A stretch of DNA of 64,000 nucleotides from Pseudomonas panipatensis (lineage in GTDB: Bacteria; Pseudomonadota; Gammaproteobacteria; Pseudomonadales; Pseudomonadaceae): the NCBI RefSeq assembly GCF_900099785.1, contig NZ_FNDS01000002.1, positions 620,001 to 684,000 of the forward strand. Direction: 5' to 3'. The translations under genes and the position numbers were made by a program. Under the pieces are notes generated by a model that worked only from the letters and a program-made list of their open reading frames with translations, was not told the DNA's origin and made no database searches. How positions within the stretch are numbered: position 1 is the stretch's first letter; every line of letters starts with the position of its first letter. Of this stretch, positions 11,419-20,736 are shown piece by piece.

Positions 11419-11952
11419 TTACTGGTAGCTCATGGTGTACTGGATGTTGGTCTTCAGCAGACCAGCCTTGGTGGTGGCGTTCTTGGCGATGTACTTGGCC
11501 ACGTAGCTCAGGACGATGTTGTTGCTGGCATCCGCGGTGGCGGTGTAGGTAGCCGAATCGCCGAAACTGGCCAGGTTGATCTTGGTGGTGCCGTCCTGAC
11601 GGTAGATGCCGATCTGCGCATCGGTGCCGTTGGCAAAGGTGTTGTTCAGGTTGCCGTCGGTGGGGTCGACGTTGTTGCCATCGGCGAAGACCGCGGCGGC
11701 GACGGCGCCCGCATCACAACCGGTGGCCTTCAGGCTGAACGGCTGGGCACCCGCGACAGTACCGACGCCAGTTAAGGCGGTGGTGGTCACCGCTGGCAGG
11801 ACGACGGTCTGGTTGGAGGTGGTGGTGTCGAGGGTGCAGGTCTTGGCATTCACCACGCCTTCGAAAGTGATGGTGCCATCGGCTGCCATTGCGTTGAGCG
11901 AAGCACCGAGGCCGGCCAGGGAGAAAGCAGCGATAAGCAGAGTGTGTTTCAT
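11419..11952 (-). CDS. Major fimbrial subunit (pilin)
   Basis: 177-residue type-1 fimbrial protein. Signal peptide MKHTLLIAAFSLAGLGASLN.. cleaved near residue 23 (AMA-ADG). The mature part has a GTITFEGVV start, a Cys in AKTCTLD and a second Cys in KATGCDAG that would form the conserved disulphide, and a C-terminal beta strand ending MSYQ. First gene of the cluster in transcription order, hence probably the major shaft subunit. Upstream lies about 400 bp containing the presumed promoter and the lipA terminator. Confidence 0.92.
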   Translation of the reverse strand: MKHTLLIAAFSLAGLGASLNAMAADGTITFEGVVNAKTCTLDTTTSNQTVVLPAVTTTALTGVGTVAGAQPFSLKATGCDAGAVAAAVFADGNNVDPTDGNLNNTFANGTDAQIGIYRQDGTTKINLASFGDSATYTATADASNNIVLSYVAKYIAKNATTKAGLLKTNIQYTMSYQ

Positions 11953-12166
11953 GAAAGAGCTCCAGAGATCGAATCACAGTGCGTCTGGTCACCCACGCGG
12001 GATGAGAAGGAACCTGGGGAGCCGAGACCAGAGGGGCCCCACTTTTCCCGGAAAGATCGCTGGCCAAATCCAGAAGCTTCCCGTGAAATTCGGCGAACCT
12101 TGCCGACGAGAAAAGTGTGACAAAGCGCACAGCACGAAGCTCTAGGGGGATACTTAGCGGGGCGGA

Positions 12167-12247
12167 GGAAAATTCTGAAAGGGGGAAAATTCAGGCCCCA
12201 CTAAGCCGTGGAGGCCATGAATGGCGGGGCTTTCGCCTCAATTTTCC
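12167..12247 (-). repeat. GGAAAATT repeats upstream of the fimbrial cluster
   Basis: GGAAAATTC occurs at 12167-12175 and 12184-12192, 17 bp apart (under two helical turns), and an inverted AATTTTCC lies at 12240-12247. This AT-rich patch stands out in otherwise GC-rich DNA in the 11953-12356 intergenic region, which otherwise holds only the lipA terminator and the unmapped pilin promoter. It could be a regulator-binding array or an H-NS-family (MvaT-like) target; both are guesses. Confidence 0.4.
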
Positions 12248-12275
12248 GCAAGAAGATGCCGAAGGGATGAAACGA

Positions 12276-12310
12276 AATCGCCCGGCGCATCCTGGATGCG
12301 CCGGGCGATT
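12276..12310 (-). terminator. Rho-independent terminator of lipA
   Basis: Perfect 16-bp stem AATCGCCCGGCGCATC / GATGCGCCGGGCGATT with a 3-base loop, followed on the minus strand by TCGTTTC. It lies 46 bp after the lipA stop and separates the lipoate operon from the fimbrial cluster. Confidence 0.88.
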
Positions 12311-12356
12311 CAAGAGAAAGGATTAGGCGATTGGCTCAGCCCATCCTGAAACGCGA

Positions 12357-13340
12357 TCAGAGGATCTTCTGGCCGTGGGCCTGTTGATCGGCGTGGTAGG
12401 AAGAACGCACCAGCGGGCCGGAAGCGACGTTCTTGAAGCCCATCTTCGCGCCTTCCTCGGCGAACCAGGCGAAGGTGTCCGGGTGCACGAAACGCTGCAC
12501 CGGCAGGTGATTGCGCGAGGGCTGCAGGTACTGGCCGAGGGTGAGCATGTCGATGTCGTGCTCGCGCATGCGCTGCATGACCTCGATGACTTCGTCGTCG
12601 GTCTCGCCCAGGCCGAGCATCAGGCCGGACTTGGTCGGCACGTGCGGGACCATCTGCTTGAACTTCTGCAGCAGGTCCAGGGACCACTCGAAGTCCGACC
12701 CCGGACGCGAGGACTTGTACAGCCGCGGCACGGTTTCCAGGTTGTGGTTGAACACATCCGGCGGCTCCTGGGCAGTGATCTCCAGGGCGATGTCCATGCG
12801 CCCACGGTAGTCAGGGACCAGGGTTTCCAGCTGGATGCCGGGGGAGAGCTGGCGGATTTCGCGCAGGCAGTCGGCGAAGTGCTGGGCGCCGCCATCGCGC
12901 AGGTCGTCGCGGTCCACCGAGGTGATCACCACGTACTTCAGGCGCAGGTCGGCGATGGCGATGGCCAGGTTCTTCGGCTCATCCACGTCCAGCGGCTTCG
13001 GCCGGCCGTGGCCGACGTCGCAGAACGGGCAACGCCGGGTGCAGATATCGCCCATGATCATGAAGGTCGCGGTGCCGCCGGAGAAGCATTCGCCGAGGTT
13101 CGGGCAGGAAGCCTCTTCGCAGACACTGTGCAGCTTGTGCTTGCGCAGCAGTTGCTTGATGCGATCGACTTCCGGGGAGACCGGGATGCGCACGCGGATC
13201 CAGTCGGGTTTCTTCGGCAACTCGTCGGTGGGGATGATCTTCACCGGAATGCGCGCCACCTTTTCGGCGCCGCGCAGTTTCACGCCGACTTCGACCTTGC
13301 CCGGCTTGGCCTGGCCAGGGTTATCCACAACAGTGCTCAT
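12357..13340 (-). CDS. lipA: Lipoyl synthase
   Basis: Radical-SAM enzyme that inserts two sulfur atoms at C6 and C8 of protein-bound octanoyl groups, making the lipoyl cofactor of PDH, OGDH and the glycine cleavage system. 327 residues, normal length. Both iron-sulfur clusters are visible: the auxiliary cluster in [12 protein letters not shown] (about residues 79-90) and the radical-SAM CTRRCPFC (CxxxCxxC, about 105-112). The ATG overlaps the lipB stop by four bases (ATGA), so the two are translationally coupled. Confidence 0.97.
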   Translation of the reverse strand: MSTVVDNPGQAKPGKVEVGVKLRGAEKVARIPVKIIPTDELPKKPDWIRVRIPVSPEVDRIKQLLRKHKLHSVCEEASCPNLGECFSGGTATFMIMGDICTRRCPFCDVGHGRPKPLDVDEPKNLAIAIADLRLKYVVITSVDRDDLRDGGAQHFADCLREIRQLSPGIQLETLVPDYRGRMDIALEITAQEPPDVFNHNLETVPRLYKSSRPGSDFEWSLDLLQKFKQMVPHVPTKSGLMLGLGETDDEVIEVMQRMREHDIDMLTLGQYLQPSRNHLPVQRFVHPDTFAWFAEEGAKMGFKNVASGPLVRSSYHADQQAHGQKIL

Positions 13341-14002
13341 CTCAGTTCGATCCCGCCCGTTAGGGTCTTCTGTTCAGCGTAGCCAAGACGCTCGGTGAGT
13401 TCGCCACGCAGGCGTTCGCGCACCTCGGCCAGGGTGATGGGGCCGGCCAGCTCGCGCAGCTGGGTCATGGCCATGCCTGCGTAGCCGCAGGGATTGATAC
13501 GTCGGAAAGGTTCCAGATCCATGTCCACGTTCAGCGCCAGGCCGTGGAAGGAACGACCGTTGCGGATGCGCAGGCCGAGCGACGCGATCTTCGCGCCGTC
13601 CACATAGACACCCGGAGCGTCGGGCTTGGACACTGCCTCGACGCCGTAGCTGGCGAGCAGCGCGATCAGGCTCTGCTCCATGCGGGTCACCAGCTCGCGC
13701 ACGCCAATCCCGGAGCGGCGCACGTCGAGCAACAGATAGGCGATCAGTTGGCCGGGACCATGGTAGGTCACCTGCCCTCCCCGATCGACCTGCACCACCG
13801 GGATATCGCCGGGCAACAGCACATGCTCGGCCTTGCCGGCCTGGCCTTGCGTGAACACCCGTTCGTGTTCTAGCAGCCAGACCTCGTCGGGCGTCTGCCC
13901 GTCGCGCTCGCTGGTGAAGCGCTGCATGGCGTGCCAGGTCGGCTCGTAAGGCAGCAGGCCAAGCTCACGGAAGCCCAGCGCTGAAGGACCGGCCTCGGGC
14001 AT
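13337..14002 (-). CDS. lipB: Octanoyltransferase LipB
   Basis: Transfers octanoate from acyl carrier protein to lipoyl domains, the step before LipA. 221 residues. Conserved [19 protein letters not shown] (about 75-93) and the [20 protein letters not shown] region with the catalytic Lys, plus SFHGLALNV. The start codon overlaps the stop of the upstream YbeD-like gene as TAATG, and the end overlaps lipA, giving the tight order ybeD-lipB-lipA. Confidence 0.96.
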   Translation of the reverse strand: MPEAGPSALGFRELGLLPYEPTWHAMQRFTSERDGQTPDEVWLLEHERVFTQGQAGKAEHVLLPGDIPVVQVDRGGQVTYHGPGQLIAYLLLDVRRSGIGVRELVTRMEQSLIALLASYGVEAVSKPDAPGVYVDGAKIASLGLRIRNGRSFHGLALNVDMDLEPFRRINPCGYAGMAMTQLRELAGPITLAEVRERLRGELTERLGYAEQKTLTGGIELR

Positions 14003-14292
14003 TACAGCACCATGTGCACGCGGCCGGTGGCGCGCAGGTCGCTGTGGATGTTCTGCAATTGTTCGACGCCGGTGGCGGTGATCAGCAGATGGACGGAAAG
14101 GAAGCGGCCGTTGCGGCTGTCACGGATGATCACGGTGGTCTCGTCCAGGTCAGGCGCGTGGCGCTGGATGATCTCGACGACCAGGTCACGGAAACCATCG
14201 ACGGCGTCGCCGATCACCTTGATCGGATAGCGTTCGCAGGGAAATTCGATCTTCGGGGCGGGCGGTGTTGCGGTATCGAGCGTATCGGTCAT
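14002..14292 (-). CDS. ybeD: YbeD/DUF493 family protein
   Basis: 96-residue small ferredoxin-like-fold protein of the YbeD family, usually encoded between a D,D-carboxypeptidase gene and lipB. Its function is not firmly established; an allosteric or lipoate-related role has been suggested from genome context. The start [10 protein letters not shown] at 14292 is preferred over a longer frame from 14328 because of family length. Conserved [12 protein letters not shown] and [21 protein letters not shown] segments are present. Confidence 0.9.
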   Translation of the reverse strand: MTDTLDTATPPAPKIEFPCERYPIKVIGDAVDGFRDLVVEIIQRHAPDLDETTVIIRDSRNGRFLSVHLLITATGVEQLQNIHSDLRATGRVHMVL

Positions 14293-14329
14293 GGCGGTCG
14301 CGGGCTGGTGGCCCGCCTCTGCAAGCAAG

Positions 14330-14354
14330 GCGCGCCCCGGGGTTGGGGGCGCGC
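14330..14354 (-). terminator. GC stem-loop between dacC and ybeD
   Basis: 9-bp stem GCGCGCCCC / GGGGCGCGC around a short loop in the 69-bp gap after dacC. The following minus-strand sequence CTTGCTTGC is only weakly T-rich, so termination may be partial. Confidence 0.45.
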
Positions 14355-14361
14355 ACGGCGG

Positions 14362-15522
14362 TCAGTGGAACAGACCGTAGAAGAATAGACGGATGCTATC
14401 CCACATGCGACGGAAGATGCCACCCTCTTCCACCGCGTTGAGGGCTACCAGATCCGCGGTACGGACGACTTTGTCGCCCATTTTCACTTCGACCTTGCCG
14501 ATCACCTGGCCCTGCTGGATGGGCGCCATCAGTTGCGGCTGGACGACCATGTTGGCCTGCAGTTGCTTGAGCTGGCCACGCGGCACGGTCATGGTCAGGT
14601 CTTCGGACAGGCCGGCCTTGACCTCGCTCTGCGAGCCTTTCCAGACGATGGTCTTGGTCAGCTCGGCACCCTTCTTGTAGAAGGTCTGCGATTCGAAGAA
14701 GCGGAAGCCGTAGGTCAGCAGCTTCTGGGTCTCGGCGGCACGGGCCTGCTCGCTGTTGGTGCCGAACACCACGGCGATCATGCGCTGGCCGTCGCGCACG
14801 GCGGAGGCCACCAGGCAATAGCCGGCCTCGTCGGTGTGGCCGGTCTTCAGGCCGTCGACGGTCTTGTCACGCCACAGCAGCAGGTTGCGGTTGGGCTGCT
14901 TGATGTTGTTCCAGAGGAACTCTTTCTGCGCATAGATGGCGTAGTGGGTCGGCTCGCCGTAGATGATCGCGCGGGCGAGCAGCGCCATGTCGTGGGCCGA
15001 GGAGTAGTGTTCCGGGTTCGGCAGGCCGGTGGCGTCCATGAAGTGGGAGTTGCTCATGCCCAGCTTCTGCGCGGTGGTGTTCATCATGTCGGCGAAGGCG
15101 TCTTCGCTGCCGGCGATGTGCTCGGCCAGAGCCACGCTGGCGTCGTTGCCGGACTGAATGATGATGCCGTGCAGCAGGTCGCTGACCGACACCTGCGAGC
15201 CGAGCTTGATGAACATCCGCGAGCCGCCGGTGCGCCAGGCGTGCTCGCTGACGGTGACCTGGTCGTTTTCGTTGATGCGGCCACCCTCGATTTCCTTGGT
15301 GGCGATGTAGGCGGTCATCAGCTTGGTCAGGCTGGCCGGCGGCAGGCGCTCGTCAGCGTTGTTCTCGACCAGGATCTGACCGCTGGCGCCGTCCATCAGC
15401 ACCCAGGCCTTGGCCGCCAGCTGCGGGGCGGCAGGGGCAGCGGATTCAGCAGCCCAGCTGGCCACGGGGGCGCTGAGCAGCACGAGCAAAGACAGGCGTT
15501 TGGCGATGGTGGTGATATTCAT
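14362..15522 (-). CDS. dacC: D-alanyl-D-alanine carboxypeptidase (PBP5/6 type)
   Basis: Low-molecular-mass penicillin-binding protein that trims the terminal D-Ala of peptidoglycan stem peptides. 386 residues: signal peptide to about residue 24, SxxK motif in PASLTKLM (Ser64, Lys67), SxN motif in QSGNDAS (about 127), KTG in LKTGHTDEAG (about 228), a C-terminal beta domain and an amphipathic membrane-anchoring helix at the end (MWDSIRLFFYGLFH). First of the lipoate/ybeD genes in transcription order and downstream of rlpA-sltB1-rodA-pbpA, all cell-wall genes. Confidence 0.95.
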   Translation of the reverse strand: MNITTIAKRLSLLVLLSAPVASWAAESAAPAAPQLAAKAWVLMDGASGQILVENNADERLPPASLTKLMTAYIATKEIEGGRINENDQVTVSEHAWRTGGSRMFIKLGSQVSVSDLLHGIIIQSGNDASVALAEHIAGSEDAFADMMNTTAQKLGMSNSHFMDATGLPNPEHYSSAHDMALLARAIIYGEPTHYAIYAQKEFLWNNIKQPNRNLLLWRDKTVDGLKTGHTDEAGYCLVASAVRDGQRMIAVVFGTNSEQARAAETQKLLTYGFRFFESQTFYKKGAELTKTIVWKGSQSEVKAGLSEDLTMTVPRGQLKQLQANMVVQPQLMAPIQQGQVIGKVEVKMGDKVVRTADLVALNAVEEGGIFRRMWDSIRLFFYGLFH

Positions 15523-15618
15523 CCGTTTCTCTGGGTTTCACTAATGGTCAAACAATCCCTTGAGGGGAATTCCTGATGCGACATCCGCTGTGTCGCTGCT
15601 GGCCGCGGCGCCCCTCCG

Positions 15619-16641
15619 TCAGTCCGGGCGCACCAGCTTGGGTTGGCCGAGGTTGGCCACGCGAATGCTGTCCTGCATCCGGCTGGCTTCATCCTGCGTT
15701 CCTATCGGTCCCAGGCGCACCCGGTGCAGGGTCTGCCGGTTGACTACGACCGAGCTGATAAACACCTGTGCCCCGGTCAGGCCGCTGATCTTCTCCCGGA
15801 GAAGTTCGGCAGCGTCCGGGTTGGCGAAGGCACCCACCTGGAGATACAGGCCATCGGCTGGTAATGAAGCGTTTTTTTTTGAGTCGAGCTGCACCGGCGC
15901 CACGGGCGCTGCGTGCTGCGCCGCCGGCGGGGTATAGGTTTCGATCGACTGCGCCATGGCCATGGCCTGCGGCTGTGCGGCCGGCGCCGGCTGGATCGGC
16001 GCCATCTTCGGCTGCGCCAGGACCATGGGCACCGGACGGCCTTGCTGGGCCCACCAGCGCACCGGGTCGATGCCCTCGACCTTGACCCGCGCGGTGCCGA
16101 CTTCGGCGTAGCCGAGCTTCTTGGCGGCGGCGAAGGACAGATCGATGACCCGGTCGGAGTAGAAGGGGCCACGGTCGTTGACCCGCACGATCACGCTCTT
16201 GCCGTTGTCCAGGTTGGTCACGCGCACAAAACTCGGCAGCGGCAGGGTCTTGTGCGCCGCAGTCATGCCATAGAGGTCGTACATCTCGCCGTTGGCGGTG
16301 GCCTGGCCGTGGAACTTGGTGCCATACCAGGAAGCGGTGCCGACCACGGCGTAGGTTCGCGCATCGTTCAACGGGTAGTAGGTCTTGCCCAGCACCGTGT
16401 AGGGGTTGTTCTTCAGCGGTCCGTTGTGCGGCATCGGCACCGCATCGGGGATGCGCGACACGTCGACGTCCCACCAGGGCGCGCCATCGCGGTGCGGGCG
16501 GCTGTAGTCGATCGGTCCGGAGAAGCCGCCGGCGCCCGGTTGCGGCGCCCGGCTGCTGGTGCAACTGGCGAGCAATGCGGCGCTCAGGCCGAAGCAGATT
16601 ACCGCGGACCAGAGGCCCGGATTGCTCAGTCGCTGGTTCAA
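15619..16641 (-). CDS. rlpA: Septal-ring lytic transglycosylase RlpA
   Basis: Outer-membrane lipoprotein that cleaves denuded glycan strands at the septum and, in P. aeruginosa, aids daughter-cell separation. 340 residues: lipobox LLASC (about residue 27), double-psi beta-barrel domain (about 105-195) with the GTASWYGTKFHGQATANGE segment and the VRVNDRGPF motif carrying the catalytic Asp region, a Pro/Ala/Gln-rich linker, and a C-terminal SPOR domain (about 262-338) that binds denuded peptidoglycan. Its ATG overlaps the sltB1 stop by four bases. Confidence 0.95.
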   Translation of the reverse strand: MNQRLSNPGLWSAVICFGLSAALLASCTSSRAPQPGAGGFSGPIDYSRPHRDGAPWWDVDVSRIPDAVPMPHNGPLKNNPYTVLGKTYYPLNDARTYAVVGTASWYGTKFHGQATANGEMYDLYGMTAAHKTLPLPSFVRVTNLDNGKSVIVRVNDRGPFYSDRVIDLSFAAAKKLGYAEVGTARVKVEGIDPVRWWAQQGRPVPMVLAQPKMAPIQPAPAAQPQAMAMAQSIETYTPPAAQHAAPVAPVQLDSKKNASLPADGLYLQVGAFANPDAAELLREKISGLTGAQVFISSVVVNRQTLHRVRLGPIGTQDEASRMQDSIRVANLGQPKLVRPD

Positions 16642-17648
16642 TGGACACCTCGCGCCCGGACGATCTCGCCGGCCAACTGGTTGACCGCCATGGCATACAT
16701 GGCGCTACGGTTGTAACGGGTGATCACATAGAAGTTCGGCAGGCCGACCCAGTATTCCGGGCCATTCTCGCCGTCGAAGCGGATGGCGGTGACCATCTGG
16801 TCGTCGCGCAGCACATCGTGGGTGCGCCAGCCGAGGGCACGCAGCTGGCCGAGGTTCATCTGCGGCTCCAGCCCCTGGGTCACCGCGCTCTGCGCGCTGT
16901 CCACGCCGAGGTCGGCCTGGGACGCCACCGGCTCGCCGGCCTGCCAGCCGTGCTGCTTGAAGTAGCTGGCGACGCTGCCGATGGCATCGGTCGGGTCGCT
17001 CCATATGTTGATGTGGCCGTCGCCGTCGAAATCCACGGCGTAGGCGCGGAAGCTGCTCGGCATGAACTGCGGCAGGCCCATGGCGCCGGCGTAGGAACCG
17101 GTCAGGCTGAGCGGGTCGACCTGCTGCTCACGGGCCAGCAGGAGGAACTGCTTGAGTTCCTTGCGGAAGAAGTCGGCGCGCGGCGGATAGTCGAAGCCCA
17201 GCGTGGCCAGCGCGTCCATCACCCGGTAATTGCCGGTGTTGCGACCGAAGAAGGTCTCGACGCCGATGATCGCCACGATGTACTGGGCCGGCACGCCGTA
17301 TTCCTTCTCGGCGCGGGCCAGGGCCTCGGCGTTCTGGTTCCAGAAGTCCACGCCGCGCTTGATGCGCGCGTCGGTGAGGAAGATCGGGCGGTATTCCTTC
17401 CAGGTCTTGACCCGCTCGGCCGGGCGCGAGATGGCGTCGAGGATCGACTGCTTGCGTTCGACATCGTGGAACAGCGAGATCAACTGCTCGCCGGCAAAAC
17501 CGTAGTCGCGGGTCATCTCGCTGACGAACTCCGCGACCTGCGGGGAACCATCGTAGTCGCCCGCGTGGGCGGCATTGGACATGCCGATCGCCCCCGCGAG
17601 ACCGACCCAATGGACACCCCTGGCTGCCCATGTGCGCAGTATCTGCAT
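16638..17648 (-). CDS. sltB1: Membrane-bound lytic murein transglycosylase B
   Basis: MltB-family enzyme cutting the glycan backbone. 336 residues from the ATG at 17648 (MQILRTWAARG), giving a clean signal peptide that ends at AHA before GDYDGSP. An in-frame ATG at 17699 would add 17 residues and is possible, because the AAGGA site for 17648 is unusually close. Catalytic Glu lies in GVETFFGRNTG; the GSYAGAMGLPQFMPSSF and YAVDFDGDGHINIW (EF-hand-like) segments are present. No C-terminal PG-binding domain, unlike the paralogue at 4698. Confidence 0.93.
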   Translation of the reverse strand: MQILRTWAARGVHWVGLAGAIGMSNAAHAGDYDGSPQVAEFVSEMTRDYGFAGEQLISLFHDVERKQSILDAISRPAERVKTWKEYRPIFLTDARIKRGVDFWNQNAEALARAEKEYGVPAQYIVAIIGVETFFGRNTGNYRVMDALATLGFDYPPRADFFRKELKQFLLLAREQQVDPLSLTGSYAGAMGLPQFMPSSFRAYAVDFDGDGHINIWSDPTDAIGSVASYFKQHGWQAGEPVASQADLGVDSAQSAVTQGLEPQMNLGQLRALGWRTHDVLRDDQMVTAIRFDGENGPEYWVGLPNFYVITRYNRSAMYAMAVNQLAGEIVRARGVH

Positions 17649-17680
17649 TCCTTTCTTCACTCTTGTCTCAACGCTGTTTT

Positions 17681-18838
17681 TCAAACCTGGGCGATCCATT
17701 TCCGGTGAGTATGAATCGACATCAAAACCCCGAACCCTGACATCAGGGTCACCAGCGAAGTTCCACCATAGCTGATGAAGGGCAGCGGCACCCCCACGAC
17801 AGGCAACAATCCGCTGACCATACCAATGTTGACGAACACATACACGAAGAAGGTCATGGTGATGCTGCCGGCCAGCAACTTGCCATACAGCGTCTGCGCC
17901 TGGGCGGTGATCACCAGTCCACGGTAGATCACCAGCAGATAAAGGGTCAGCAGCAGGCACACCCCGACCAGGCCGAACTCTTCACCGAGCACGGCAATAA
18001 TAAAGTCCGTATGGCTTTCCGGCAAAAAATCCAGGTGCGACTGGGTACCCAGCAGCCAGCCCTTGCCGAACACGCCGCCGGAGCCGATGGCCGCTTTGGA
18101 CTGGATGATGTTCCAGCCGGTGCCCAGCGGGTCGCTTTCCGGGTCTAGGAAGGTCCACACGCGCTGCTTCTGGTAGTCGTGCATGACGAAGAACCACATG
18201 CCCACGGCCACCGGCACCGCGGCGGCCACCGCGCCGATGATCCAGCGCCACTGCAGACCACCGACGAAGAGCACGAAGGCGCCCGAGGCCAGGACCAGCA
18301 TGGCGGTGCCCAGGTCGGGCTGCTTGAAGATGAGCACGAAGGGCACGCCGATCAGCGCCAGGCTCACCACGATGTGCTTGAAGTTCGGCGGCAGGTTGCG
18401 CTTGGCCAGGTACCAGGCGATGGTCATCGGCATGAACAGCTTCATGAACTCGGCGGGCTGGAAGCGGATCACCCCGGGAATGTTGATCCAGCGCGTGGCG
18501 CCCATGGCGTTGTGGCCCATCACGTCCACCGCCACCAGCAGCAGCACGCCGACCAGATAGCCGAGCGGCACCCAGCGCGCCAGGAAACGCGGCTCGATCT
18601 GGGCGATGACGAACATCATCACCAGGCCCAGGCCGAAGGACGAAGCCTGCTTGAGCAGCAGATCCCAGCTCTTGCCACTGGCCGAATAGAGGACGAACAG
18701 CCCGGCGGCGCCGAGGATCAGCAGCAGCAACAGCAGCAGGCCATCGATGTGCAGGCGCTGCAGCAGGCTCGCCCGGCGCTTCATCACATCCTCGTTGGAC
18801 AGGGTGCGATCGAAATTGCTGCTCATGTTCATGCTCAT
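17681..18838 (-). CDS. rodA: Rod-shape SEDS glycosyltransferase RodA
   Basis: Polytopic inner-membrane peptidoglycan polymerase of the elongasome, working with PBP2. 385 residues; the first hydrophobic segment is preceded by a 30-residue cytoplasmic tail, and about ten membrane segments follow. The SEDS motif region GFLPESHTDFI (here DFLPESHTDFIIAVLGEE) and the conserved Asp and GVPLPFISYGGTSLV stretch are seen. The start at 18838 overlaps the pbpA stop (ATGA); internal ATGs six and twelve bases downstream are alternatives. Confidence 0.96.
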   Translation of the reverse strand: MSMNMSSNFDRTLSNEDVMKRRASLLQRLHIDGLLLLLLLILGAAGLFVLYSASGKSWDLLLKQASSFGLGLVMMFVIAQIEPRFLARWVPLGYLVGVLLLVAVDVMGHNAMGATRWINIPGVIRFQPAEFMKLFMPMTIAWYLAKRNLPPNFKHIVVSLALIGVPFVLIFKQPDLGTAMLVLASGAFVLFVGGLQWRWIIGAVAAAVPVAVGMWFFVMHDYQKQRVWTFLDPESDPLGTGWNIIQSKAAIGSGGVFGKGWLLGTQSHLDFLPESHTDFIIAVLGEEFGLVGVCLLLTLYLLVIYRGLVITAQAQTLYGKLLAGSITMTFFVYVFVNIGMVSGLLPVVGVPLPFISYGGTSLVTLMSGFGVLMSIHTHRKWIAQV

Positions 18839-20721
18839 GGCTTCGGTACCTCGGCCACCTGCGGCGCGTATTCGGGCTTGAGTTTGCCGTTCTCGCCCAG
18901 CAACCAGGCATCCATCACCTGCTTGAGCACGGGCGCGGCGACGCCGGAGCCGGACTCGCCGTTCTCGACCATGACCGCCACGGCGATCTGCGGGTTATCG
19001 GCCGGGGCGAAACCGACGAACAAGGCGTGGTCGCGGTTGCGCTCCTGCACCTTGGAGCGGTCGTAGCGCTCGTTCTGGCGGATCGCCACCACCTGCGCCG
19101 TACCGGACTTGCCGGCGATGCGGTAGACCGAGGTGTCGCCGATCTTGTGCGCGGTTCCGCGCGCCGCGTGGACCACTTGCTGCATGTCGGAGTCGATCAG
19201 GCTCCAGTTGCCCGGGTCACGCAGGTCGATATCGGGCATCGGCTCTGGATCGACCGGCGGCTTGCCGTCGATGGTCTTGGCCAGGTGCGGGCGAATCCAC
19301 TTGCCACGGTTGGCGATCAGCGCGGTCATCTGCGCCAGTTGCAGCGGCGTGGACTGCATGTAGCCCTGGCCGATACCGAGGATCAGCGTCTCGCCGGGGA
19401 ACCAGGCCTGGCGGCGCAAGGCGCGCTTCCACTCGCGCGAGGGCATCAGGCCCGGCGCTTCGCCGTACATGTCCAGGGCGACGCGCTGGCCGAAGCCGAA
19501 ACGGCTCATGAAGTCGTGCAGACGATCGATGCCGAGCTTGTGGGCAAGGTCGTAGAAGTAGGTGTCGTTGGAGCGCATGATCGCGGTCTCCAGGTTCACC
19601 CAGCCTTCGCCGGAATGGTTCCAGTTACGGTACTTGTGATCGTAGTTGGGCAACTGGTAGTAGCCCGGGTCGAAGACCCGCGAACTCGGCGTCACCACGC
19701 CGGCATCGAGACCGGCGAGGGCCACCGCCGGCTTCACCGTCGAGCCTGGCGGATAGAGACCGCGCAGCACGCGGTTGTACAGCGGGCGGTCGACGGAGTC
19801 GCGCAGCGCCGAATAGTCCTTGAAGGTGATCCCGGTGACGAACAGGTTGGGGTCGTAGCTCGGCTGGCTGACCATCGCCAGCACGTCGCCGGTGGACGGC
19901 TGGATCGCCACGATGGCGCCGCGGCGGCCGCCCAGGGCCTCCTCGGCCTTGGCCTGCAGCTTGCTGTCGATGCTCAGCACAATGTCCTTGCCGGGAATCG
20001 GATCGGTGCGCTTGAGCACGCGCAGCACGCGGCCACGGGCGTTGGTCTCGACCTCTTCGTAGCCCACGGTGCCGTGCAGGTCGGCCTCGTAGAACTTCTC
20101 CACGCCGGTCTTGCCGATGTGGTGGGTGCCGGAATAGTTGACCGGATCGAGCACCTTCAGCTCCGGCTCGTTGATCCGCCCGACATAGCCCACCGAATGG
20201 GCGAAGTGCTCGGCCAGCGGGTAATGGCGGACGAACTGCGCGGTGACGTCGATGCCCGGCAGACGGTACTGGTTCACCGCGATGCGGGCGATCTGCTCCT
20301 CGTTCAGCTCGAACATGATCGGCACCGGCTCGAACGGCCGCCGGCCCTGCTTCATGCGCTTCTCGAAGATGGTCCGGTCTTCCTCGGTGAGGCCGAGTAT
20401 CTCCACCAGAGCCTGCAGTTCCTGGTGCAGGTTCTCGGTGCGCTCGCGGGTGATGGTCAGGCTGAAGCTGGGGCGGTTGTCGGCGATGATCACGCCGTTG
20501 CGGTCGTAGATCAGCCCGCGGTTCGGCGGAATCGGCTGGACGTGGACGCGGTTGTTCTCCGACAGCGTCGAGTGGTACTCGTACTGCGTGACCTGCAGGT
20601 GGTACATGCGCGCCACCAGCACCATGGCCAGGAGGAATACCGCCACCGCGCCGACGATGACCCGGCTGCGCACCAGGCGCGCGTCCCTCTCGTGGTCCTT
20701 CAGTTGGATCGGCTGCGGCAT
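18835..20721 (-). CDS. pbpA: Penicillin-binding protein 2
   Basis: Monofunctional class B transpeptidase (MrdA) of the elongation machinery. 628 residues: short cytoplasmic tail, one membrane anchor (about 22-44), pedestal/dimerisation domain, and transpeptidase domain with SxxK in PGSTVKPAV (about 330), SxN in RSNDTYFYD (about 387) and KSGTAQV (about 545). Upstream of rodA in a four-base overlap, forming the classic pbpA-rodA pair. Confidence 0.97.
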   Translation of the reverse strand: MPQPIQLKDHERDARLVRSRVIVGAVAVFLLAMVLVARMYHLQVTQYEYHSTLSENNRVHVQPIPPNRGLIYDRNGVIIADNRPSFSLTITRERTENLHQELQALVEILGLTEEDRTIFEKRMKQGRRPFEPVPIMFELNEEQIARIAVNQYRLPGIDVTAQFVRHYPLAEHFAHSVGYVGRINEPELKVLDPVNYSGTHHIGKTGVEKFYEADLHGTVGYEEVETNARGRVLRVLKRTDPIPGKDIVLSIDSKLQAKAEEALGGRRGAIVAIQPSTGDVLAMVSQPSYDPNLFVTGITFKDYSALRDSVDRPLYNRVLRGLYPPGSTVKPAVALAGLDAGVVTPSSRVFDPGYYQLPNYDHKYRNWNHSGEGWVNLETAIMRSNDTYFYDLAHKLGIDRLHDFMSRFGFGQRVALDMYGEAPGLMPSREWKRALRRQAWFPGETLILGIGQGYMQSTPLQLAQMTALIANRGKWIRPHLAKTIDGKPPVDPEPMPDIDLRDPGNWSLIDSDMQQVVHAARGTAHKIGDTSVYRIAGKSGTAQVVAIRQNERYDRSKVQERNRDHALFVGFAPADNPQIAVAVMVENGESGSGVAAPVLKQVMDAWLLGENGKLKPEYAPQVAEVPKP

Positions 20722-20736
20722 GGAAAACTACTGCGA

